A program made the translations under genes and the position numbers. Shown here one piece after another: positions 1 through 8,341 of a stretch of DNA of 64,000 nt. A model generated the notes under the pieces. The model was not told the DNA's origin and did not search any database. It was given only the letters and a program-made list of their open reading frames with translations. Location: NCBI GenBank assembly GCA_041402045.1, contig JAWKSZ010000005.1, positions 102,515-166,514 on the forward strand, read 5' to 3'. The stretch is from JAGQRJ01 sp041402045 (GTDB lineage: Bacteria; Planctomycetota; J058). The first letter of the stretch is position 1. Every line of letters begins with the position of its first letter.

Positions 1-1324
1 CGGCGAACACCTTGTTGAAGCGGTTCTGGGCCTCGAGCGGCTTGAGCGGAGCGACCGCCGGCTGGGGGCCGATCACGAGCTCGAGCTCGGGGATCACCTC
101 GACCACGAGCCGCCCGTGGGCGCCGAGCGCGGCGCTCAGCCGCTCGCGCCAGCGCGCGAGGCCCTGCTCGCTCCCGCCGAGCACGCGCTGGATCAGCCCC
201 TGCAGCGCCTGGGCCATGGCGGCGAAGGGCACGTCGCGGCGGAACTGGTCGAACTTGCCCGCGGCGAACTGCCCGCGCCGGGCCAGGATCGGCTCGTGGA
301 CCTGCTGCACCAGGGCGCTCTTGCCGATCCCGGAGTAGCCGGCGACCAGGGTCAGCGCCTTGCCGCCGGCGCCGATCGCGGCGAAGTCCCCGAGCAGGCG
401 CGCGACCTCGGCGTCGCGCCCGTAGAGCCTGCCCGGGATCGAGAAGCTACGCGAGAAGTCGCGGGCGCGCAGCCGGGTGGGCCAGGGGGCCTGCCCGCGG
501 GCGGCGACCAGGCACTGGGCGAGGTCGTGGGCCAGGCCCTCGGCGCTCTGGTAGCGGTCCTCGGGGCTCTTGGCCAGGAGCGTGAGCACGATCCGGCACA
601 GCGGGTCGGGGAGCTCGGGGGCCAGCGCCGCCGGGGAGCTCGGCACCCGCGCCAGGTGGGCGTGCACGAGCTCCAGGGGGTCGCGGGCGCTGAAGGGGTA
701 GGCCCCGGTGAACAGCCAGTAGAGGGTCGCGCCGAGGCCGTAGAGGTCGGTGCGCTGGTCGAGGGCGCGGTTCATGCGCCCGGTCTGTTCCGGGGCCAGG
801 CAGCTCAGGGTGCCCTCGATCGCCTCCGGGTCGAGGGCGCTCGGGGTCTCGTGCTGGAGGTCGGTGCTGATCCCGAAGTCGATCACCTTCAGCCGGCGGT
901 CGGCGCGGCTCCACACCAGGTTCGCCGGGCACACGTCCTTGTGGATCAGGCCCTGGGCGTGCACGCAGGCCAGGGCGCGGGCCGCGGCGAGGGCCACCTC
1001 CAGCCGGGTCACGAGCCCGTCGGCGCTGAGGTGCAGGCAGCGGTCGAGGGAGACCCCGCCGAAGTCCTCGACGACCAGGACCAGGCGCTGGTCGCAGCGC
1101 TCGAGGCCGTAGGCCGTGATCACCCGCGGGTCGTCGAAGGCCTGGGTCATGCGCAGCTCGCGCCGCAGCCGGGTCAGCTTGTCCGGGGGCGGGAGCTCCT
1201 CGGGGAGGACCTTGAGGTAGACCTTCGCGCCGTCGCGCTCGCGGCGCGCGCGGTAGACCAGCGAGTTGCTCGACGCGTAGACCTGCTCCCCGATCGCGTA
1301 GCCCGGGAGCTCGAGCGCGTGCAC
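1..1324 (-). CDS. Ser/Thr protein kinase-AAA ATPase signalling protein (3' end outside window)
   Basis: Partial: the C-terminal part lies beyond base 1. GTG start directly follows the TAG stop of the upstream hybrid histidine kinase, so the two are probably co-translated. About 441 residues are visible. Residues 1-270 are a protein kinase domain with ATP lysine K38 (VYLKV), catalytic loop HKDVCPANL (H128, D130), IDFG metal aspartate D149 and LAPEQ. The glycine loop is degenerate, as is usual for this architecture. From about residue 290 an AAA-type ATPase begins, with Walker A GYSGIGKS at 329-336 and the FAAGKFDQF motif that typifies these proteins. In the known family these are followed by a long helical region, GAF and often a histidine kinase; here that part is not visible. 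The neighbouring hybrid kinase is a plausible partner. Role: cytosolic signal integration, substrate unknown. Confidence 0.9.
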   Translation of the reverse strand, partial: MHALELPGYAIGEQVYASSNSLVYRARRERDGAKVYLKVLPEELPPPDKLTRLRRELRMTQAFDDPRVITAYGLERCDQRLVLVVEDFGGVSLDRCLHLSADGLVTRLEVALAAARALACVHAQGLIHKDVCPANLVWSRADRRLKVIDFGISTDLQHETPSALDPEAIEGTLSCLAPEQTGRMNRALDQRTDLYGLGATLYWLFTGAYPFSARDPLELVHAHLARVPSSPAALAPELPDPLCRIVLTLLAKSPEDRYQSAEGLAHDLAQCLVAARGQAPWPTRLRARDFSRSFSIPGRLYGRDAEVARLLGDFAAIGAGGKALTLVAGYSGIGKSALVQQVHEPILARRGQFAAGKFDQFRRDVPFAAMAQALQGLIQRVLGGSEQGLARWRERLSAALGAHGRLVVEVIPELELVIGPQPAVAPLKPLEAQNRFNKVFA

Positions 1325-2857
1325 CTAGCCCTCGAGGGCTCGCCGCACGGCGCCGAGCAGGACGTGGGACTCGTAGGGCTTGGTCACGAACTGGGCCGAG
1401 CCGTCGTCGGTGAAGCGCCGCACCACGTCCTGTTCGTTGTAGCCGCTGCAGAGCACGACCCGCGCCTGGGGGTCCAGGATCCTGAGCTGGCGCAGGGTGG
1501 ACTCGCCGTCGAGCACGGGCATTTTCAGGTCGAGCACCACGCAGCGCACGTCGCCCAGGTTCGCGTGATAGCGCTCGAGGGCCTCGCGGCCGTTGGCCGC
1601 GGTGAGCACCTCGAAGCCCGCGGCGGAGAGCACGGCGCGCCCGACCGCGAGCACCGTGGGGTCGTCGTCGACCACCAGCGCCTTGCCCCAGCCGCGCCAG
1701 TCGCGCGCGCCGTGGGGCTCCGTCCGCGCGGCCGGGACGGGGCGGTCGCAAGCGGGGAACAGCACGCGGAAGGTCGTGCCGCGGCCCTCTTCGCTCTCGA
1801 CGGCGATCGTGCCTCCGTGGCCGCGCACGATCCCCAGGACCGCGGCCAGGCCCAGCCCGCGCCCGGTGAACTTGGTGGAGAAGAAGGGGTCGAACACCTT
1901 CTGGCTCAGCTCGAGGGGCATGCCGCAGCCGTCGTCCGTGACCTCGAGGCACACCACGGGGCCTGCGGGGGGCTCCGCCGCGAACCAGCCCGGGACGTCG
2001 CTGTCGGCGCGGGCGGAAGTCGAGACGTGGATCCGCCCCCCGGCCTGCTCGGGGTCGAGGGCTTCGAAGGCGTTGAGCACGAGGTTCAGCACGACCTGCT
2101 GCATTTGGCTGGCGTCGGCCTCGACCGCGGGCAGGCCCCGGGCCAGGTCCAGGCTCAGCTCGCCGCGGCGGGGGGTCGAGACGTCGAGCAGGTCGCGCAG
2201 CCCGTGGATCAGCGCGCTGAGGTCGAGGGGGCCCACGACGAAGCGCCCCTTGCCGGCGTAGGCCACGAGCTGCTTGCAGAGTTCGGCGGCGGTCTTGCCG
2301 GCCTGGAGGATCCCCTCGAGCATGTCCCGCGCCGGCGCCCCGGGCGGGACCTCCTGCAGGCCGAGGTCCGCGAAGCCGATCACGCCAACGAGCAGGTTGT
2401 TGAAGTCGTGGGCGATCCCTCCGGCGAGGAGCCCCAGGCTCTCGACCTTCTTGGCCTGGGCCACGCGCTCGCGCAGCCGCGCCTGCTCGAGGTGCGTGCG
2501 CACCCGCGCGCGGACCACCGGGGGGCGGAAGGGCTTGGTGATGTAGTCGACCGCGCCGAGCTCGAACCCGCGGGTCTCGGACTCGACCTCGTCGCGTCCG
2601 CTGATGCACACCACCGGCACGTCCTGCACGGCGGGGAGGTCCTTGAGCCGCTCGAGGACCTCGTAGCCGTCGAGGCCGGGGAGCATGATGTCCAGGAGGA
2701 TCAGGTCGACGCCGGGGAGCCGCTCGACGAGGTCGAGGGCCTCCTCGCCGCTGAGCGCGAAGCTCACGTCGTAGCCCTCGCCCAGCGCGGCGACGAGGCT
2801 CTCCACGTTGTCGGGGGAGTCCTCGATGATCAGGATCCGGGGGGTGTCCGTGTGCAT
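1325..2857 (-). CDS. Hybrid response regulator-histidine kinase-response regulator
   Basis: 510 residues, soluble (no membrane segment). Receiver 1 occupies residues 5-125, with phospho-acceptor D56 in LILLDIMLPGLDG and K108 in YITKPF. A dimerisation/histidine-phosphotransfer helix follows, with H150 in GIAHDFNNLL, the H-box form of the NtrB-like/HWE-free hybrid kinases. The HATPase domain spans about 250-370 (N box LNLVLNAFEA, G1 DDGCGMP, G2 GRGLGLA). Receiver 2 spans 393-510, with D443 in VVLDLKMPVLDG and K493 in FVTKPY. All phosphotransfer residues are intact, so an internal phosphorelay is possible. The gene stops immediately before the GTG of the kinase-ATPase downstream, which indicates a two-gene signalling operon. 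Input and output are not evident: there is no sensory domain other than the N-terminal receiver, so it is probably driven by another kinase. Confidence 0.93.
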   Translation of the reverse strand: MHTDTPRILIIEDSPDNVESLVAALGEGYDVSFALSGEEALDLVERLPGVDLILLDIMLPGLDGYEVLERLKDLPAVQDVPVVCISGRDEVESETRGFELGAVDYITKPFRPPVVRARVRTHLEQARLRERVAQAKKVESLGLLAGGIAHDFNNLLVGVIGFADLGLQEVPPGAPARDMLEGILQAGKTAAELCKQLVAYAGKGRFVVGPLDLSALIHGLRDLLDVSTPRRGELSLDLARGLPAVEADASQMQQVVLNLVLNAFEALDPEQAGGRIHVSTSARADSDVPGWFAAEPPAGPVVCLEVTDDGCGMPLELSQKVFDPFFSTKFTGRGLGLAAVLGIVRGHGGTIAVESEEGRGTTFRVLFPACDRPVPAARTEPHGARDWRGWGKALVVDDDPTVLAVGRAVLSAAGFEVLTAANGREALERYHANLGDVRCVVLDLKMPVLDGESTLRQLRILDPQARVVLCSGYNEQDVVRRFTDDGSAQFVTKPYESHVLLGAVRRALEG

Positions 2858-2921
2858 GGTCCTGGGCGCGGGGCTGAGCGGTCCGCCCCAGGGTACCGGG
2901 CCTGGCGGGGCGTCGCTATCG

Positions 2922-4037
2922 CTACCGGTTGGGCTCGCCGCTGACCCAGTTCAGCCCGCGGATCAGGCCCTCCTGCACCCGGCTGCGGGTGCGGCCCAGG
3001 AGGTGATCGCCCCGCGGGTTGACCGAGGTCGCCTCGGACGCCGCGGCCACCTCCGCGACGAGGGCGCTGTAGTCGGGGCCGTCGGGGCCCCAGGGGTGGG
3101 TGTAGTCCTCGGGGCGGTCGGAGAAGGCCGCGCCCAGGATCGCCGGGAGCTGGCGCGGGTCGCCGTCGGCCTCGCGCAGCGCGCGGATCCGCTGCCCGAC
3201 GCCGATCCCCACCGCGCTCGCGCGCCAGTCGGCGACCGAGGAGCCCGGGTCGAGGGTCTCGTGCCGGAGGTTGATCACGTGGGGGATCGTGGGGTCGTGG
3301 AGCCCGACCACGTAGCCCAGGTTCACGAAGAACCCGGTGTGGTGGACCTGGTTGCGGGTCCCGTCGTGCAGGTCGTCGCGGAAGTCGCTCTCCGCCTCGG
3401 GGGCGTCGAGGTCGTTGCCCACGTAGCCCACGACCCCGCGCCGCTCGCCGAGCTCGGCGAGGGCGACCTCGAGCAGCGGGTCGCTGCCCGGGAGCAGGCC
3501 GAAGGTCCGGTCGTAGAGGTCGAGGTGGTCGCCGAGCTGGGAGCCGTGGATCGCGACGCCGAGGTCGAACATGGCGCCGTCGATCACCGCGGCGTTGGTC
3601 GGGAGCCCGCGCTCGAGGTTCAGCTCCACGGCCCGGGCGACCGCGGCGGACATGAGGGCCACGCCGGTGACCCCCTCGGCGAACAGGCCCTCGACGTGGC
3701 GCCGCAGCTCGACCTGGCGCACGAAGGTGTCCAGGAGCTGGGCCCGGTTGCGGACCCGCATGCGGATCATGGGGTCGGGGTGTTCGCGCCCGAGGACCTC
3801 GAGCGCGCGCTGGAGCTCGGGGGCGGCGAAGCGCACGGTGCGGCCGACGTTCAGGGCCTGGCTCAGGGGGCGCAGGTCCTCGAGCTCGAGGCTCGCGGCG
3901 TTCTGGGTGTAGGCCTCGACGGAGGCCAGGATCGTGGCCGGGTCCTCCGAGGTCAGCCCGGCGCGGACCTCCTCCGAGAGCACCTGCGCGCTCAGCGGCG
4001 CGCACAGCACGAGCCCGATCCAGCCGAGACCCCTCAC
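2922..4037 (-). CDS. Secreted protein of unknown function
   Basis: 371 residues from a GTG preceded by a strong Shine-Dalgarno (AAGGGAGGGA). A longer frame exists up to 4172, but the chosen start places a signal peptide (VRGLGWIGLVLCAPLSAQ) at the N-terminus with a likely cleavage after SAQ, so the product is probably periplasmic or secreted. The rest is mixed helix and loop with repeated LxxALx helical patches (residues about 30-110) and a His/Asp-rich central part (HDGTRNQVHHTGF, GLHDPTIPHVIN). I recognise no family. It is oriented like, but separated by about 65 bases from, the downstream hybrid kinase gene, so it may be the first gene of that transcript. No catalytic motif can be asserted. 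Confidence 0.7.
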   Translation of the reverse strand: MRGLGWIGLVLCAPLSAQVLSEEVRAGLTSEDPATILASVEAYTQNAASLELEDLRPLSQALNVGRTVRFAAPELQRALEVLGREHPDPMIRMRVRNRAQLLDTFVRQVELRRHVEGLFAEGVTGVALMSAAVARAVELNLERGLPTNAAVIDGAMFDLGVAIHGSQLGDHLDLYDRTFGLLPGSDPLLEVALAELGERRGVVGYVGNDLDAPEAESDFRDDLHDGTRNQVHHTGFFVNLGYVVGLHDPTIPHVINLRHETLDPGSSVADWRASAVGIGVGQRIRALREADGDPRQLPAILGAAFSDRPEDYTHPWGPDGPDYSALVAEVAAASEATSVNPRGDHLLGRTRSRVQEGLIRGLNWVSGEPNR

Positions 4038-4258
4038 GCGCTCCCTCCCTTCCTTCCGCCCGGCGAGGTGCAACTCGGGGTCCGTCGTAAAGCCTACGGT
4101 GGCGGGGCCGATGGCTCGGGTCGGCGCCGCTGGGGTGAGGCGCAGGGGTGTCCAGTTCGGACACCGCGGCACGCTCCGCGTCGCCTATCGGCCGGCTCCG
4201 CGGAGGCTCTTCGAGCGAAGTCTCAGCACGAACAGGCCGAGCGTTCTTGCAGGTCGGT

Positions 4259-4493
4259 TTAACGCAGAGGGGCAGAGGCGCTGAGGAACGCAGAGCCAGC
4301 TGGGGGCGGGCGGGCTGTGTTGGACGCTCCGCTCGCGCGGACGCTGGTCCGCCGGTGACGAGGAGGCCAAGGTGGCTCCGCTCCGGAGGAGCGGCCCTGC
4401 ACCCGCGGCAGAACTCTACTCTCCCCTTCCCGCGGAAACGGTTACCCCCACGGGGCTCTGCGTTCCTCAGCGCCTCGGCGCCTCGGCGTTGAA
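4259..4493. repeat. MITE-like inverted-repeat element
   Basis: Arms of about 36 bases (4259-4295 and 4456-4493) are near-perfect inverted copies built from short CGCAGAGG/CGCTGAGG units. Both are bounded by TTAA or TTGAA, and enclose about 160 bases without a gene. It fills most of the 485-base gap 4038-4522 between the secreted protein and ruvX; the rest of that gap shows no feature. Repeats of CGCAGAGGCG type are dispersed in many bacterial phyla. Whether this one moves or only folds is not known. Confidence 0.7.
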
Positions 4494-4522
4494 TGCCTTT
4501 CGCGAAGCCCGCTCGCGCGCCG

Positions 4523-5068
4523 CTAGTCCTTGTGCTTTTGCTTGCGGCGCAGGCGGCGGCGGCGGGCGCGGCGGTCGTCGGGCTCGGCCTCGGGCTCGGG
4601 GGGCGCGGCCTCGGGGGTCAGGGCCAGCTCGGGGTTTCGGGCGTGGAGGTAGCCGCGGGCGATCGCCATGGCGGCCAGGGCGTCGATCCGGCCCTTGTCC
4701 ACCTGCCACCAGCGCAGCCCGGCGTCCTTGAGCGAGGCCTCGGCGTCCTGGGAGGAGTGGCGCTCGTCAACGAGCTCGACCGGGACCTCGAGCTTCTCGG
4801 CCAGGTCCTGGCGCAGCTTCTGGACCTCGGCGCTCATGGGGCTCTCGCGGCCGTCGGCGTGGAGCGGCTTGCCGAGCACGACCACGTCGGCCTCGCGGGC
4901 GTGGGCGACCTGCACGAGCTGCTCGACCAGCGCCTCCTGGGTGCCCGGGTGGTGCATGAAGCCGATCGGGATCACGAGGCCGGAGTCGAGGAACCCCAGG
5001 GCGGTGCCCACGCGACGCCGCCCGTAGTCGACGCCGAGGACCGTCCGGGGAGGAGGGGGATTGCTCAC
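4523..5068 (-). CDS. ruvX: RuvX/YqgF-family Holliday-junction resolvase-like nuclease
   Basis: 181 residues from a GTG. A longer frame up to 5128 would overlap the divergent gene at 5107. RNase H-fold family: first acidic motif VLGVDYGRRRVGTALG (catalytic Asp near residue 14), then VVVLGKPLHADGRES, VELVDERHSSQDAEASL and KGRIDALAAMAIARGYL, matching the usual YqgF motif order including the DERxSS element. The family processes Holliday junctions or pre-16S rRNA ends in the cytosol; which role applies cannot be read from sequence. The C-terminal 40 residues are a Pro/Glu stretch and a strongly basic Arg/Lys tail (RRARRRRLRRKQKHK) longer than in typical 140-residue YqgF, probably for nucleic-acid contact. 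Divergent from the peptidase-like gene at 5107. Confidence 0.88.
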   Translation of the reverse strand: MSNPPPPRTVLGVDYGRRRVGTALGFLDSGLVIPIGFMHHPGTQEALVEQLVQVAHAREADVVVLGKPLHADGRESPMSAEVQKLRQDLAEKLEVPVELVDERHSSQDAEASLKDAGLRWWQVDKGRIDALAAMAIARGYLHARNPELALTPEAAPPEPEAEPDDRRARRRRLRRKQKHKD

Positions 5069-5092
5069 GGCGCAAGGACCTCGTCGAGTCGG

Positions 5093-5098
5093 TATCAT
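5093..5098 (+). promoter_or_regulatory. Predicted -10 element of a leaderless transcript
   Basis: TATCAT ends 8 nt before the ATG at 5107, with no Shine-Dalgarno in between. Transcription would start at or next to the A of the start codon. No convincing -35 is seen. Confidence 0.5.
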
Positions 5099-5106
5099 GC
5101 CCGACG

Positions 5107-5949
5107 ATGGGCAGCGAAGCCTTCGCAAAACAGCGCGCGTGGTTCGAGGACTACCTTCGAGCGGTGGTGACCGAAGAGCGCACCCTGCGCGAGGACAACG
5201 TCCCCGTCGTCGAGCAGGTGGTCATGGAGGCGGAGGTCGACGCCGCCCGGGAGGCCCTGCTCGCGGCGGGCCCCGCGCCCTTCGACCCCGGCTCGCCGCG
5301 CTTCGTGCGCCAGCAGGGGACGACCTGCATGTCGACCTCCTTGGCCAACGGCATGATCTCCTTGGGCGAGCCGCTGTTCGCCGAGGACGCCGAGCGCCGG
5401 GTCCACGCCTTCACCGACGACGTGGTCGAGAACACGAGCTCGTTCCAGAAGCCCGGCGAGTACCGCTCGGTCGACGACCTGTTCAAGTACCTCGAGTCCG
5501 GGCGGCTGCAGCGCCTGGAGCTGTTCGGCGGGCACTTCGTCCAGGACTACCGCGTACGCCTGACCCACTCGCTGCTGGACGTGGTCGAGGCGCTGTGGAG
5601 CGGGCGCGGGCGCTTGCTCGTGCAGCGCGCGGCCCACGCCTACCTCGTGTTCGGCGTCGACGTCGACCGCGGCGGGCAGGTCAGCGTGCGCCTGCGCGAC
5701 CCCTTCGAGCCCACGGGCCCGGGCTACGCCAGCCTGCCCCTCGAGTCCTTGCGCGAGAACTTCCTCTGGTCGCCGCTGAAGAAGATCCCGCGGCTCATGG
5801 GGCCCCACGGGTTCCCGGAGCTCACCGCCGACGAGCTGCTCGGACACCTCGAGCGCTACGAGACCATGGAGAACCTGGGGATCGAGTGCCCCTCGGCGCT
5901 CCTGTTCCGGGCCGAGGACGCCCCCGAGCTCAGGGGCGAGGACACCTGA
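5107..5949 (+). CDS. C39/papain-like cysteine-peptidase-fold protein
   Basis: 280 residues with no signal peptide or membrane segment. The arrangement RQQGTTCMSTSLANGM (Q69/Q70, C74), later AAHAYLVFGVD (H177) and VRLRDPF (D198), is the Gln-Cys...His...Asp order of papain-like and C39-like peptidases, so a cysteine protease, or an inactive relative, is likely. The N-terminal 60 residues are helical and acidic. Target unknown, as there is no double-glycine substrate or ABC transporter nearby. A TATCAT -10 sits 8 nt upstream of the ATG. Downstream, after 36 bases, lies the MshEN/CheX-like gene with its own -10. This is a motif-level inference: no close family is recognised, and it could instead be a transglutaminase-like fold. 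Confidence 0.6.
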   Translation: MGSEAFAKQRAWFEDYLRAVVTEERTLREDNVPVVEQVVMEAEVDAAREALLAAGPAPFDPGSPRFVRQQGTTCMSTSLANGMISLGEPLFAEDAERRVHAFTDDVVENTSSFQKPGEYRSVDDLFKYLESGRLQRLELFGGHFVQDYRVRLTHSLLDVVEALWSGRGRLLVQRAAHAYLVFGVDVDRGGQVSVRLRDPFEPTGPGYASLPLESLRENFLWSPLKKIPRLMGPHGFPELTADELLGHLERYETMENLGIECPSALLFRAEDAPELRGEDT

Positions 5950-5973
5950 CGCCACCCGAGTCGGTTCGGGGAG

Positions 5974-5979
5974 TAGACT
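5974..5979 (+). promoter_or_regulatory. Predicted -10 element of a leaderless transcript
   Basis: TAGACT lies 6 nt before the ATG at 5986. There is no Shine-Dalgarno in the intervening GAGCCC. Confidence 0.5.
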
Positions 5980-5985
5980 GAGCCC

Positions 5986-6915
5986 ATGTCGAGCGTCGTC
6001 TTGTTCTTCGGTCAATACCTCGTGGCTCAGGGCCACGTGACCCAGGACGAGCTCGACGCCGCCGTGGCCCTGCAAGAGCAGCACAACCTGCCGCTGGGCG
6101 CCGTCGCGTTGAGCAAGGCGCTCATGAGCGAGCGCCAGGTGCTGCTCGTGCACGCGCAGCAGGCGCGCACCGACAAGCAGTTCGGCCAGATCGCGGTCGA
6201 GCGCGGGTTCCTCAGCCGGGCCCAGCTCGACGAGCTCCTGCGCGAGCAGTCCGAGGCGCGGATCCTCCTGGGCGAGGCGCTGATCCAGCGCCAGAGCATT
6301 ACCCGCGAGGAGCTGAACCTCGCGCTGATCAACTACCACACCGAGCAGCGCGAGGCGCAGCGCAAGGTGCGCGAGAAGCTGCGCGGCCTGGACGACCCGT
6401 TCCTGCTCGACCTCTCGGTGCAGCTCACCACGCGCATGCTCCTGCGCCTGGCGGGGATCGCGGCCAAAATGGCCGACGTCAGCACCCAGCGCCCGCCGGG
6501 GCTCGGTCCTTGGGGCCAGCTCGAGGTGGGGGGCGAGCTGCCCTTCAAGCTCGTGCTCAGCCTCGAGGACCCCACCCTCGACGAGCTGGTGCAGGGCCTC
6601 GAGACCTCGCCGCGCCACGACCAGCGCGGGCGGCGCGACCGCGACGGCGCGCTGACCGAGCTCCTGAATGTGATCACCGGGCACGTGTGCACGCGCCTGA
6701 TCCACGAGCAGTACGAGGTCGAGCCGCACCCGGCGCAGATCTTCCCCCAGGACCCGCGGGCGGACGCCGACCCCGAGCCCCTCGCCGAGGAGCCGGGCGA
6801 CCCTGAGAACCCCGCCGACGCGCCGACCAAGGCCTACGGCCCGCGCTGGCAGTCGGCGCGCCTGGTCCTGCCCAACGGCAACCTCTGGCTCGGGCTCTCC
6901 CGGCCCCCCGGCTAG
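5986..6915 (+). CDS. MshEN/GspE-N-like repeats with a CheX-like C-terminal domain
   Basis: 309 residues, cytosolic. Residues 1-60 and 62-125 are two copies of a short helical module (FGQYLVAQGHVTQDELDAAV, then FGQIAVERGFLSRAQLDELL) resembling the N-terminal domain of type II secretion/pilus ATPases (MshEN, a c-di-GMP-binding module in some members). Residues about 140-309 include LTELLNVITGHVCTRL, which resembles the phosphatase helix of CheX/CheC (ExxN), though here the pattern is E-L-L-N. The same N-terminal type of module occurs in the Ser/Thr kinases of this window. Possible role: signal-linked phosphatase or adaptor; chemotaxis genes are absent here. A 14-base gap separates it from the lpxR-like gene, so co-transcription is possible. 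Confidence 0.6.
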   Translation: MSSVVLFFGQYLVAQGHVTQDELDAAVALQEQHNLPLGAVALSKALMSERQVLLVHAQQARTDKQFGQIAVERGFLSRAQLDELLREQSEARILLGEALIQRQSITREELNLALINYHTEQREAQRKVREKLRGLDDPFLLDLSVQLTTRMLLRLAGIAAKMADVSTQRPPGLGPWGQLEVGGELPFKLVLSLEDPTLDELVQGLETSPRHDQRGRRDRDGALTELLNVITGHVCTRLIHEQYEVEPHPAQIFPQDPRADADPEPLAEEPGDPENPADAPTKAYGPRWQSARLVLPNGNLWLGLSRPPG

Positions 6916-6929
6916 CGCTCAGGGACCGC

Positions 6930-8060
6930 GTGAAGACCTCGGCCACGATCCTGGCGATCCTGTTGCTCGCGCTCTGCCCCTGGGCCGTCGCCCAGGAGGG
7001 GGATCCCGAGACGCCGCCCGCCGAGGCCGGGGCCGCAGAGCAGCCCGAGGACGGAGGCGAGGACGAGGACGACGAGGACGACGGGCTGCTGCAGCGGTTC
7101 ACGGTCCTGATCGAGAACGACAAGTACGCGGGGACCGATCGCTTCTACACCAACGGGCTGAAGCTGATCTACCAGCGCGACGACGTGGGCGACCTGAGCT
7201 GGGGCGTGAGCGACCTGATCGGGCTGATCCCGTTCTTGCAGGCGCGCCCGCTGAGCTACGGGTTCGTGTTCGGCCACGATATCTACACCCCCGAGGACAC
7301 CCAGCAGGAGCTCCTGATCCCGGGCGACCGGCCCTACGGGGCCTGGCTCTACGCGGGGGTCTCGCTCACCCGGGGCAACCGCCCGGACCTCAAGCGCAAC
7401 GACCCGCGCGCGCTGTTCGAGGACCGGATCGTGCTCAACGTGGGGGTGTTCGGCGCCGACGCCCAGGGCGAGGCCGTCCAGAACAACTGGCACCGCTTCC
7501 TGAATATCGAGACCTCCAAAGGCTGGCACAACCAGCTCAAGAGCGAGCCCGCGATCCAGCTCTACCTCCAGCGCAAGTGGCTGCTCAGGGTGTGGCCGAA
7601 CCCCGACGGGATCGGCGCGGACTTCCTGCCCCACTTCGGCGGCGCGATCGGGAACGTGTTCACGCACCTCACGATCGGCGGCACGTTCCGGATCGGCTGG
7701 AACATGGGCCTCGAGTTCGGCCCGCCCCAGCGGATCGCGTCCTCGGGGCTGCCGCAGCCGCAGCGCCTGGAGGGGCTGCGGGTCTACCTCTTCGGCCGGA
7801 TCGAGGGCCGGGCCGTGCTCCACAACGCGTTCATAGACGGGAGCCTGATCCAGGGCCGCCCGCGCTACCTGAGCGTGAACGGGATCTCCGAGGAGTTCGA
7901 CATTCACCGCGAGCACTTCGTGGCCGACTTCGAGGTCGGGCTCTACGTGGCCTACGGCTGCGTGTCGGTGAGCCTGACTAGCGTGACCCGCACCCGCGAG
8001 TTCGAGGAGCAGAAGGACAGCTTCACCTTCGGCGCGATCCACCTCTCGCTCACGTTCTGA
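6930..8060 (+). CDS. lpxR: Outer-membrane lipid A 3'-O-deacylase, LpxR/DUF2219 family
   Basis: 376 residues, GTG start, signal peptide MKTSATILAILLLALCPWAVAQ. A Glu/Asp-rich linker (23-51) follows, then a beta-barrel-like domain ending in a C-terminal Phe (HLSLTF), the usual outer-membrane signature. Family motifs: IENDKYAGTDRFYTNG (N63, D64, T74), GDRPYGAWLY and GWHNQLKSEP with H200 and E206. The H-x5-E spacing equals that of the characterised LpxR active site (H122/E128), and N63/D64/T74 match its N9/D10/T34. It would remove the 3'-acyloxyacyl chain of lipid A, implying a true LPS-type outer membrane. The acidic linker is unusual for the family. It is 14 bases after the CheX-like gene and convergent with the coiled-coil gene downstream. 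Confidence 0.9.
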   Translation: MKTSATILAILLLALCPWAVAQEGDPETPPAEAGAAEQPEDGGEDEDDEDDGLLQRFTVLIENDKYAGTDRFYTNGLKLIYQRDDVGDLSWGVSDLIGLIPFLQARPLSYGFVFGHDIYTPEDTQQELLIPGDRPYGAWLYAGVSLTRGNRPDLKRNDPRALFEDRIVLNVGVFGADAQGEAVQNNWHRFLNIETSKGWHNQLKSEPAIQLYLQRKWLLRVWPNPDGIGADFLPHFGGAIGNVFTHLTIGGTFRIGWNMGLEFGPPQRIASSGLPQPQRLEGLRVYLFGRIEGRAVLHNAFIDGSLIQGRPRYLSVNGISEEFDIHREHFVADFEVGLYVAYGCVSVSLTSVTRTREFEEQKDSFTFGAIHLSLTF

Positions 8061-8093
8061 GCGGGTGGGCGTGGGCTGACCGGCGAGGCCGAT

Positions 8094-8262
8094 TTAACCG
8101 CCAAGGACGCCAAGGACGCCAAGGTTTCGCCCACTCGGCCCCGTCGCGGGGACACGGACGAGAGGAGCGAAGAGGGCTCCGGGTCTTCCAACGAACTCTT
8201 TGCTGGCAGAACGAGGTCGCGTCCGCGGAGCCTTGGCGACCTTGGCGTCCTTGGCGGTTCAA
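8094..8262. repeat. MITE-like inverted-repeat element built of CGCCAAGGA units
   Basis: Left arm 8094-8126 holds three direct CGCCAAGGA-type units after TTAAC. Right arm 8231-8262 is its inverted copy ending in GGTTCAA. The core is about 105 bases. It lies between convergent genes in a 281-base gap and has the same design as the 4.26-kb element (tandem short units in the arms, TTAA/TTCAA borders) but a different unit sequence. It may act as a bidirectional terminator or be a non-autonomous mobile repeat. Confidence 0.7.
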
Positions 8263-8341
8263 CCTCCGCCGCCGCGCGCCCACGCCTCAGCGGAGCCTGC
8301 GCGCCCACACCTCAGCGGAGCCTTACGCCCGCGCTCGCGCC

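Noticed and set aside
116..2944. 942-residue plus-strand open frame, and similar long frames throughout
   Set aside because: Low-complexity Val/Ala/Gly/Glu/Arg translations antisense to clear signalling genes; expected by chance at this GC content.
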